The position numbers and the translations under genes were made by a program. Below are positions 5,413 through 10,778 of a stretch of 10,778 bases of DNA, piece by piece. How positions within the stretch are numbered: position 1 is the first letter of the stretch; every line of letters starts with the position of its first letter. The notes under the pieces are model-generated. The model ran no database searches. It worked only from the letters and a program-made list of their open reading frames with translations, and was not told the origin of the DNA. This DNA is from an archaeon (lineage in GTDB: Archaea > Thermoproteota > Nitrososphaeria > Nitrososphaerales > CADDZS01), in assembly GCA_021806865.1 (NCBI GenBank), contig JAKAPU010000088.1, forward strand, positions 1-10,778. The letters are read 5' to 3'.

Positions 5413-5526
5413 AGGAGGAAATTATCATTCTTGATGATCATGTCTTCCGTTTATCTAGTTTCCAGAGTGTACCGCATAGTGGTGAAAGCGAAATGTCTTC
5501 CAGGAATGTCATCTTCGCTGAGCTGA
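5413..5526 (+). CDS. possible leader ORF overlapping the DUF77 start
   Basis: AGGAGG at 5413-5418 is the strongest Shine-Dalgarno-like site in the window, yet it does not serve the DUF77 gene. The frame after it runs from TTG 5431 or ATG 5434 for about 30 codons to TGA 5524-5526, overlapping the DUF77 start in another frame. The spacing (12-15 nt) is long. It could be a short upstream ORF coupled to DUF77 translation, or chance. Confidence 0.25.
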   Translation, partial: RRKLSFLMIMSSVYLVSRVYRIVVKAKCLPGMSSSLS

Positions 5527-5792
5527 GTATCAATCCGATTGGTTCCGGAACGACGAGCATTGGAAAACAGATCGACGAAGCTCTTAAGGCGATTAAAGGG
5601 ATTCAAGGTCTGAAGTACGAAGCGAATTCGATGGGAACACTGCTCGAGAGCGAGAAATTAGAGACAATACTAGAAGCTGCCAAAGTCGCTCATGAAGCAG
5701 TTTTGCGACTTGGAGAAAAGAGGGTCGAGACAACTCTTAAAATTGATGATCGCAGAGACAAAGCGCGCACACTAACTAGATCTCTCCCATGA
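5493..5792 (+). CDS. DUF77 / MTH1187-YkoF family thiamine-binding-type protein
   Basis: This 99-residue protein belongs to the DUF77 (MTH1187) family, a ferredoxin-like fold related to the thiamine-binding YkoF proteins. Conserved features are the first strand AELSINPIG, the GSGTTSIGKQIDEALKAI segment, YEANSMGTLLES, AHEAV, and the C-terminal IDDRRDK. Structures of family members form tetramers and some bind thiamine-like ligands. The exact role here is not shown, and no TPP riboswitch core was found upstream. ATG 5493 is chosen because GGTGA (5481-5485) lies 7 nt upstream. The CBS gene follows in the same direction and the pair may be co-transcribed. Confidence 0.9.
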   Translation: MSSRNVIFAELSINPIGSGTTSIGKQIDEALKAIKGIQGLKYEANSMGTLLESEKLETILEAAKVAHEAVLRLGEKRVETTLKIDDRRDKARTLTRSLP

Positions 5793-5840
5793 GCTAGTAC
5801 GAAATACGCCTCCAAACTTTGAACCATATCTGAAGTAGTA

Positions 5841-5846
5841 GGGGAG
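5841..5846 (+). promoter_or_regulatory. Shine-Dalgarno site that sets the CBS gene start
   Basis: GGGGAG lies 2 nt from the first in-frame TTG (5849) but 8 nt from the second (5855). The usual spacing therefore favours 5855. Confidence 0.5.
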
Positions 5847-5854
5847 TTTTGCTA

Positions 5855-6295
5855 TTGAGCGCTATTGTTCTGGTTTCTGATGTAATGACAAAGAATGTGA
5901 TAAGTGTGGACACTTCCACAACTATTTTCGAAGCTGTCTCAAAAATGATCGAATCTGAGGTAGGATGCATCGTCGTGCTCAAAGCAGGCGAAGTAGTCGG
6001 CATCGTAACCAAGGGAGATGTACTAGGTAGGGGATTACTACGCGGGATCGACCCCAAGAGAGATTTGGTTGAGAAAGTGATGTCGAGAAATGTGTCGACG
6101 ATTGGCAAAGACGCAACTCTGGAAGAAGCATCGCGTCTCATGTCTGCAAAGAAGATCTCAAAACTTCCAGTAATTGACAGCGGTAAATTGGTTGGAATAA
6201 TCACTTCGAGCGACATCATTAGGCATGAACCGTCGATGGTTGGCTATTTGCGTGAGCTGATTAAGACACGGTATGTTCCACACGAACTAGCTTAA
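5855..6295 (+). CDS. two-CBS-domain protein
   Basis: This 146-residue protein consists of a tandem CBS pair (Bateman module) with no attached enzyme or transporter. The first repeat spans about residues 9-60 (VSDVMTKNVISV to GIVTKGDVLGR), the second about 73-125 (VEKVMSRNVSTI to GIITSSDIIRH). Such modules bind adenosine nucleotides (AMP, ATP, SAM) and switch partner proteins; stand-alone forms are very common in archaea and usually unassigned. The TTG start at 5855 is favoured by Shine-Dalgarno spacing; ATG 5885 would cut into the first strand of the domain. The gene starts 62 nt after the DUF77 stop, so an operon is likely. Confidence 0.9.
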   Translation: MSAIVLVSDVMTKNVISVDTSTTIFEAVSKMIESEVGCIVVLKAGEVVGIVTKGDVLGRGLLRGIDPKRDLVEKVMSRNVSTIGKDATLEEASRLMSAKKISKLPVIDSGKLVGIITSSDIIRHEPSMVGYLRELIKTRYVPHELA

Positions 6296-6303
6296 CGACT
6301 GAT

Positions 6304-6474
6304 ATGAAACAGCTCCGAGATCCCAGCTGTAAACTTCGCAGGAACATATTGAAAGCAATGAGGACGATCTCAGACCAAAGAAACAGATTCTGGAAATCAC
6401 ACCATTCTCGCTTGAGGGTCAGACGATTAGCGGAAGAATTCGATTCTTCATTCTGGTCTTCATCGATGCCATGA
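6304..6474 (+). CDS. doubtful small basic ORF between the CBS and M13 genes
   Basis: An ATG at 6304 opens 56 codons of an Arg/Trp/Ser-rich protein (MKQLRDPSCKLRRNILKAM onward) with no family I recognise. An overlapping plus-strand frame at 6333-6497 lacks a start codon but reads more like a folded protein (RPKKQILEITPFSLEGQTIS, then RIRFFILVFIDAMNF). Either the region is a decayed gene or one of the two frames is real. No Shine-Dalgarno site decides it. Confidence 0.22.
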   Translation: MKQLRDPSCKLRRNILKAMRTISDQRNRFWKSHHSRLRVRRLAEEFDSSFWSSSMP

Positions 6475-6582
6475 ACTTCAATAGACATCACTTCTAAAAT
6501 CGAAGGTTAGACGTGTAAAGAGGGCTTTAGGAACATACGATACGCTTTTACGAGTTCGAGTCTGCTGCATTGTAAGTTCAAT

Positions 6583-8577
6583 ATGACTGTTGCACAGAAA
6601 ACAAACGATGTAATCAAAGAGCCTGCAATTCCGGGCTTTTCTGTCGGTTACATGGATCTCTCAACAGATCCACATGTTGACTTTTTCCGCTATTCTGTTG
6701 GAGAATGGGTTAGGACAAATCAGGTACCGTCGGACAAGTCGCTTTGGACCGCCTTTGACGAGTTGTACGAACGGAACCTCCATCTCCTGCGTAGTATTCT
6801 TGAAGAATGTTCCTCAGGCCCCTCCGCCGAGCTCGGTTCGACTGGTCGTCTTGTTGGAGATTTATACAAATCAGCGATGAACACAAAGCGCATCGATGAG
6901 CAAGGCTTCAGACCTATTCTTGATGAGCTGCGACGAGTGGAAGCAAGCACGCGTGGAGAGGACTTGGCTCGTTGCATCGCAGAGCTTCGAACCCATGGTA
7001 TGCAAGCATTCTTTGCTTCGTATTCTCAAGCTGACAAGAAGAACAGCTCTGTCTACGCACTCTATCTTGATCAGGGCGGGCTCTCGCTTCCCGACAGAGA
7101 GTACTATCTGGCCGAATCTTTCGCAGAGGTGCGAGACGCTTACCGCGTTCATATCTCCCGCATGTTCGCAATTGCAGGTGAGAAGGAAGAGAAGAGCAAG
7201 CAGCTAGCAGAGATTGTGCTTGATCTTGAAACAGAGCTTGCGAAAAACAGTCGGAGCCGAGCGGATCTTCGAGACGAAGAAAAGAATTACAACAAAATCA
7301 CTATCTCTGAACTAGACGCCAAGTTTCCGTCGTTGCATCTGCCTGTTCAGTTCGAGATACTCGGAGTTCCTTCTATTGAGTATGTGGTAATCGGGCAGCC
7401 AGAGTTTTTCGCTGCGGTTGAAAAGATGCTTTCGGAGAAACCAATCGACCATCTCAGGATGTATCTCAAATGGTGCATTCTCCACACCTTTGCTCCCTTT
7501 TTGCACTCTCCTGTAGAGAAAGAAGATTTTGAATTCTTTCACCATAAACTACTCGGGCAGCAGGAACCCGAAGCTCGGTGGAAGCGTGCAACACGTGTTA
7601 TCGACCAAATGGTTGGCGAGGCACTGGGCAGAATCTACGTGGAAAGACACTTTCCTCCGGAGGCAAAGCGACGTGTCTCTCTCCTAATTGAAGATATTCA
7701 GGCTGTCTTCCGGGAGAGACTGAGACATCTTCCATGGATGACCGAAGCCACACGGCATCAAGCTCTTGAAAAATTCGACAAGTTTCGAGTGAAGATTGGT
7801 CATCCTGAGAGATTCCGCGATTATAGCTCGATAGTGATTGATCCTGAGGACTATTTCGGAAACATCCGTCGAGCGGCAGCATTCGAAACACGCAGGCAGG
7901 CGAGTCGCGTTGGACAACCCGTGGATAGAAACGAATGGTACATGACACCTCCTACGGTGAATGCGTATTTCTCTCCTACAGAAAACGAGATCGTCTTTCC
8001 CGCAGGAATTCTCCAACCACCGTACTTCGACTTTACGCTGGACGACGCAGTAAACTATGCTAGCATTGGAGCCGTGATCGGGCACGAAATAACGCACGGG
8101 TATGACGATCAAGGTCGGAAATTTGATGGCGACGGCAACCTCCGCGACTGGTGGACATCAGACGATGAAAGAGAATTTCAGAAAAAGGCTAGAGCAGTCG
8201 CAGAGCTTTATAGCTCGCAAGAGCCATTGCCCGGAGTGCATGTCAATGGCGAACTGACATTGGGAGAAAATATCGCGGATTTTGGAGGAGTCTCACTCGC
8301 TTTTGAAGCGCTCCAGAGGCGACTGGCAAAAGAGCCCGCAAAGCGTCAGAAAATTGACGGACTAACTCCCGAGCAGCGTTTCTTCATCGCCTGGGCACAG
8401 ATATGGAGGATCAACATTCGCGAAGAAGAGATGCGTCATCGCCTTACTGTGGATCCCCATTCTCCAAATCGCTATCGAGCGACGCTTCCAACCTCAAACC
8501 ATCCTGCCTTCCATGAGGCATTTTCCTCATCTGACAAGAAAGCTCAAGAGACTCGACGTCTTGTTGCAGTGTGGTAG
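6583..8577 (+). CDS. pepO: M13 family zinc metallopeptidase (neprilysin/PepO-like), no signal peptide
   Basis: This 664-residue protein is a complete M13 endopeptidase. The zinc site is HEITH (His501, Glu502, His505) with the third ligand Glu562 in ENIAD (Asp566). The substrate-binding NAYF motif is at 460-463, 41 residues before the zinc site exactly as in neprilysin. His626 and Arg632 match neprilysin His711 and Arg717, and the C-terminus ends in the family's VW. Family members cleave peptides up to a few kDa on the N-terminal side of hydrophobic residues. There is no signal peptide or membrane anchor, and the disulfide cysteines are replaced (DPHVDFFRYSVGEW where PC and CG are usual; LVAVW at the end instead of CRVW). 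The enzyme is therefore probably cytoplasmic and digests oligopeptides. It looks like a single-gene unit. M13 enzymes are patchy in archaea, so transfer from bacteria is possible. Confidence 0.95.
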   Translation: MTVAQKTNDVIKEPAIPGFSVGYMDLSTDPHVDFFRYSVGEWVRTNQVPSDKSLWTAFDELYERNLHLLRSILEECSSGPSAELGSTGRLVGDLYKSAMNTKRIDEQGFRPILDELRRVEASTRGEDLARCIAELRTHGMQAFFASYSQADKKNSSVYALYLDQGGLSLPDREYYLAESFAEVRDAYRVHISRMFAIAGEKEEKSKQLAEIVLDLETELAKNSRSRADLRDEEKNYNKITISELDAKFPSLHLPVQFEILGVPSIEYVVIGQPEFFAAVEKMLSEKPIDHLRMYLKWCILHTFAPFLHSPVEKEDFEFFHHKLLGQQEPEARWKRATRVIDQMVGEALGRIYVERHFPPEAKRRVSLLIEDIQAVFRERLRHLPWMTEATRHQALEKFDKFRVKIGHPERFRDYSSIVIDPEDYFGNIRRAAAFETRRQASRVGQPVDRNEWYMTPPTVNAYFSPTENEIVFPAGILQPPYFDFTLDDAVNYASIGAVIGHEITHGYDDQGRKFDGDGNLRDWWTSDDEREFQKKARAVAELYSSQEPLPGVHVNGELTLGENIADFGGVSLAFEALQRRLAKEPAKRQKIDGLTPEQRFFIAWAQIWRINIREEEMRHRLTVDPHSPNRYRATLPTSNHPAFHEAFSSSDKKAQETRRLVAVW

Positions 8578-8772
8578 GGCTGGAATGACTGTATTCAAGT
8601 ACTATTCATTACTTCTAGAAGGTTGAGCAACTTGAAATTTGAAGCTCTGATGTGATAGAGCAAGCTTCAAGAGGAACACTCTTCAAACACGGTTTAATTG
8701 GTCCTATACTAGATCTGAGACTGCAAAGCGTGAGCTTTTTCTGTTTCCGTTACAGCCTTTAACCGAGCATAG

Positions 8773-9759
8773 TTGAAAGCTGTCTGGTACGAGCGATACG
8801 GCGAGGCAAGAGATGTCCTTGAGTTTGGAGAGATGGAAGATCCAGTTCCTGCGCATGATGAGATCAAAGTCAGGGTAAGAGTGTCAGGACTCAATCCCTC
8901 GGACATCAAGCGAAGGAAGGGAACAAGCGTTGCAAACCCGAAGTTGCCTCGAGTGATACCACACATGGACGGCTCTGGCATCGTAGAGAGCGTCGGAACA
9001 GGTGTTCGCAACATTGCTCCTGGCGACCGTGTATGGGTCTATGAGGCGCAGCTTGGTCGCCCTTTTGGCACAGCCGCTGAATTCGTTGTTGTGCCTGACC
9101 ACAGAGCGGTGAAGCTTCCAGACTCGATAGATTTTGAGACAGGCGCGAGCCTCGGCGTCCCCGCAATGACAGCACACAGGTGCCTATTCCCTGATGGACC
9201 TATTGAGGGAAAGACTATACTCGTCCAAGGCGGGGCGGGAGCAGTCGGAAACTACACCGTGCAGTTTGCAAAGTGGGGCAAGGCAAGAAGGGTGATAGCG
9301 ACAGTGAGCTCCGAAGAGAAAGCAAAGGTCGCACTCGAAGCTGGCGCTGATTACGTGTTGAACTACAAGACAGAGAACGTGGTCGAGAGGATTAAGCAGA
9401 TAGCGTCCGAGGGAGTTGACCGCGTAGTCGAAGTTTCCTTCGGCTCAAACTGGGAGACAGACGTCGCAGTGCTGAAACCCAACGGTGTGATCTCTACCTA
9501 CGCCTCCGATTCGCAGAGAGAGCCAAAGATCCAGTTTTACTCGCTCATGGGGAAGGGACTGACGGTGCATTTTGTCCTCGTGTACGTCATGTCCAAGGAG
9601 GCCCACGAGCACGCAATCAGAGACATTGAAGACGCGTTGGCAAAGGGATTCTTGAAACCGAAGATTGCTGCAAGGTTTCCACTTTCAAAGACTGTCGATG
9701 CTCACGAACTTCTGGAGAGCGGAAAGGCTGTTGGGAAGATCCTGATTGAAGTTGCTTGA
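8773..9759 (+). CDS. zinc-independent medium-chain dehydrogenase, quinone oxidoreductase type
   Basis: This 328-residue protein is an NADPH:quinone oxidoreductase (zeta-crystallin) type MDR enzyme. The N-terminal catalytic domain begins MKAVWYERYG and contains GLNPSDIKRRKG and a GDRVWVY strand. The Rossmann domain has the nucleotide loop VQGGAGAVG (151-159) followed by AGADYVLNYK, and the C-terminal part ends GKAVGKILIEV. The cysteine/histidine set for structural and catalytic zinc is absent, as expected for this branch. It would reduce quinones or other conjugated carbonyls with NADPH; the substrate cannot be told. The start is TTG at 8773, fixed by the family's N-terminal MKA pattern, with no ATG available. 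It is preceded by 195 nt without a gene and seems to be transcribed alone. Confidence 0.92.
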   Translation: MKAVWYERYGEARDVLEFGEMEDPVPAHDEIKVRVRVSGLNPSDIKRRKGTSVANPKLPRVIPHMDGSGIVESVGTGVRNIAPGDRVWVYEAQLGRPFGTAAEFVVVPDHRAVKLPDSIDFETGASLGVPAMTAHRCLFPDGPIEGKTILVQGGAGAVGNYTVQFAKWGKARRVIATVSSEEKAKVALEAGADYVLNYKTENVVERIKQIASEGVDRVVEVSFGSNWETDVAVLKPNGVISTYASDSQREPKIQFYSLMGKGLTVHFVLVYVMSKEAHEHAIRDIEDALAKGFLKPKIAARFPLSKTVDAHELLESGKAVGKILIEVA

Positions 9760-9919
9760 GTAATCTTCATTCATTATGTGTGCCAAGATTGTCGCTGTCG
9801 AATGTAAGCGGCATCGATAAACTGCTAGGCAAGTGTAGATGTAGCGAATCCGAATGAATGCCGGATATGATTCGCAAAAACACTAAATTGTTCTTCCTCC
9901 TTCCCAAGCTTGATCGGAC

Positions 9920-10174
9920 TTGTTCGACAAGAAAAACAAGGACAACGTGTGCTTTTGTGATTCCTGCGAACACAAGACTGCTTCAGAATGCATTGAGCTG
10001 GATTGTCTCTGTTGCGTCAAAGCAGACAAGATTAGGATGGATCACCCAGTAATCCCAGAGGAAGACTTGAGCCCTGAGGAAAAACAACGTAGACAACAAG
10101 AGCAGCTCGACGAAGAAAGAGCTGAGGAAAAGACGGAAGAGATAGCTCGAACAGGCAACCTTCTACCTTGGTAA
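9920..10174 (+). CDS. small Cys-rich protein with acidic coiled tail
   Basis: This 84-residue protein belongs to no family I can name. Seven cysteines are packed into residues 11-32 (VCFCDSCEHKTASEC, then CLCC), enough to bind one zinc or an iron-sulfur cluster. The second half (about 46-76) is rich in Glu, Gln, Arg and Lys and should form a charged helix or coiled coil. The start is TTG at 9920, since the frame is closed by TGA just upstream. A TAAATT box centred about 34 nt before it gives the same promoter geometry as dps. The alternative GTG at 9947 would keep all the cysteines. The clustered Cys pattern and the strand-specific composition argue that it is real. Confidence 0.62.
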   Translation: MFDKKNKDNVCFCDSCEHKTASECIELDCLCCVKADKIRMDHPVIPEEDLSPEEKQRRQQEQLDEERAEEKTEEIARTGNLLPW

Positions 10175-10203
10175 AGGCTGGATAGCTAACAGAGAGCGCT
10201 TAC

Positions 10204-10449
10204 ATGAAAGCACTTTTCAGGACGAAGGTTTCGTGTTGCCAAAGACTCGATCAGTTTCAAAGTGAGTGCGAGCTTCTTCCGGTTGTACGTCATTTGTTCC
10301 TCGTTGTCAGGTTTATCGCTTGTATGCCTCCAGTCCTATCAACCTTGTGCCATTTTCCTTCTTTGACTTGCGAAAGCCCTCAGCGCAGAAAGGAGCGTTG
10401 CAAAGTCTATGAATTGCTTGTAGACGATCACGAAAAAAGGAGAGTATAG
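10204..10449 (+). CDS. uncertain ORF, hydrophobic middle and basic end
   Basis: This is an ATG-initiated frame of 81 codons with no recognised family. It has six cysteines, a hydrophobic middle (LPVVRHLFLVVRFIACMP) and a charged end (RRKERCKVYELLVDDHEK). No Shine-Dalgarno site or clear TATA box is seen. It follows the Cys-rich gene by 29 nt in the same direction and could share its transcript. Parts of the other plus frames are also open, so the call is weak. Confidence 0.3.
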   Translation: MKALFRTKVSCCQRLDQFQSECELLPVVRHLFLVVRFIACMPPVLSTLCHFPSLTCESPQRRKERCKVYELLVDDHEKRRV

Positions 10450-10511
10450 GGCAAGGCGGTACCTTCCTAGTCCATTTAGAGAGATATGAGCGCCGTTATC
10501 AATTGTGATGA

Positions 10512-10628
10512 TCATCCTTTTGGTTTAATTGCAACGAGACTGATTATCTCCTTGCTTTCTGGACCATGACCTCTCATTCTTGCTTTCCGTTGACTCTTAC
10601 GTGCTCTTACAACAGCGCTGACTCTCAC
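10512..10628 (-). CDS. small basic ORF reading away from TFB
   Basis: A GTG at 10628 opens 38 codons to TGA at 10512-10514. The product is strongly basic (RVSAVVRARKSQRKARMRG) and ends HGPESKEIISLVAIKPKG, a regular, protein-like pattern that suggests nucleic-acid or ribosome contact. The frame is open further upstream (HASIHRTLD) but has no ATG there. Its start is only 24 nt from the ATG of TFB on the other strand, so the promoters would have to overlap. No family is recognised. It is below usual length cut-offs and could be missed by gene finders. Confidence 0.4.
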   Translation of the reverse strand: MRVSAVVRARKSQRKARMRGHGPESKEIISLVAIKPKG

Positions 10629-10652
10629 ATCCAGAGTGCGGTGTATTGATGC

Positions 10653-10778
10653 ATGCCTTCACTTTCGAAGGGAGGTTATGAGCCAGGCTCTTGTCCCCAG
10701 TGCCACAGTACGCGGTTGACAGAGGACATAGAGTCAGGTGACATTGTTTGTGCAAGCTGTGGGTTTGTGATTGCCGAG
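10653..10778 (+). CDS. tfb: transcription factor B (TFB), 3' truncated by window end
   Basis: The first 42 codons of the archaeal TFIIB homologue are present. TFB binds the TBP-TATA complex and the BRE element and recruits RNA polymerase. The N-terminal zinc ribbon is intact: Cys14-x2-Cys17 (CPQCHS) and Cys33-x2-Cys36 (CASCGFVIAE), with the typical ESGDIVC turn before the second pair. The B-reader and cyclin folds lie beyond the window. ATG 10653 is the only start, as the frame is closed by TGA at 10647-10649. A weak GGTG lies about 10 nt upstream. Many archaea carry several TFB copies, so this may be one of a set. Confidence 0.93.
   Translation, partial: MPSLSKGGYEPGSCPQCHSTRLTEDIESGDIVCASCGFVIAE

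Noticed and set aside
5253..5492. A TPP riboswitch before the DUF77 gene
   Set aside because: The conserved CTGAGA and ACCTGA-type cores were not found in a plausible arrangement.
5794..6219. A 141-codon frame antisense to the CBS gene
   Set aside because: It is an antisense shadow. The plus strand encodes two clear CBS repeats, and the minus reading is a Ser/Thr/Pro-rich string without a family.
6871..8112. Several long frames on both strands inside the M13 gene
   Set aside because: All are out-of-frame shadows of a gene whose complete set of M13 motifs is intact in one frame.
8709..9177. Minus-strand frames over the start of the MDR gene
   Set aside because: They are shadows of the clearly recognised MDR N-terminal domain and show no family pattern.
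9767..9973. A 68-codon minus-strand frame
   Set aside because: It overlaps the Cys-rich gene, whose plus-strand reading has a far more specific composition.

Overview
The window looks archaeal. It opens with the 3' end of an NcsA/TtuA-type tRNA thiolation enzyme and closes with the first 42 codons of a transcription factor B (TFB) gene, whose N-terminal zinc ribbon is intact. Several promoters look archaeal, with an A/T-rich TATA-like box 25-35 nt before the start codon. Leaders are very short, and TTG starts are frequent (genes at 1546, 4000, 5855, 8773 and 9920). A single-finger C2H2 microprotein, a DUF77 protein, a small CBS protein and a Dps fit a Nitrososphaerota (thaumarchaeal)-like genome. 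That placement is inference from gene content only.

Layout. 1-423: end of the tRNA thiolase. 424-2548: about 2.1 kb with no large intact gene. It holds a string of hairpins, three copies of a C5/G5 palindrome, a textbook G-quadruplex motif on the minus strand, one convincing two-helix membrane microprotein (1340-1546, minus), and what look like two decayed genes (1605-2103 plus; 2096-2383 minus). 2549-4753: a dps gene converging on a two-gene ABC-3 metal transporter (ATPase then permease, minus strand). 5115-5252: C2H2 microprotein. 5493-6295: DUF77 thiamine-binding-type protein followed by a two-CBS-domain protein, probably co-transcribed. 6583-8577: a complete M13 (neprilysin-family) zinc metallopeptidase without a signal peptide. 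8773-9759: a zinc-free MDR quinone-oxidoreductase-type enzyme. 9920-10652: a Cys-rich small protein, a doubtful ORF, and a small basic ORF reading away from TFB. 10653-10778: start of TFB.

The clearest functional grouping is metal and oxidative-stress handling: a ferroxidase Dps beside a Zn/Mn/Fe-type importer whose upstream region carries a tandem 9-bp direct repeat that could be an operator. No substrate-binding protein for the importer is in the window. The other large genes look like independent single-gene units. No rRNA, tRNA, CRISPR array or insertion sequence could be recognised. The parts most worth a second look are the hairpin/G-quadruplex tract at 570-960, the decayed genes after it, and the set of microproteins.
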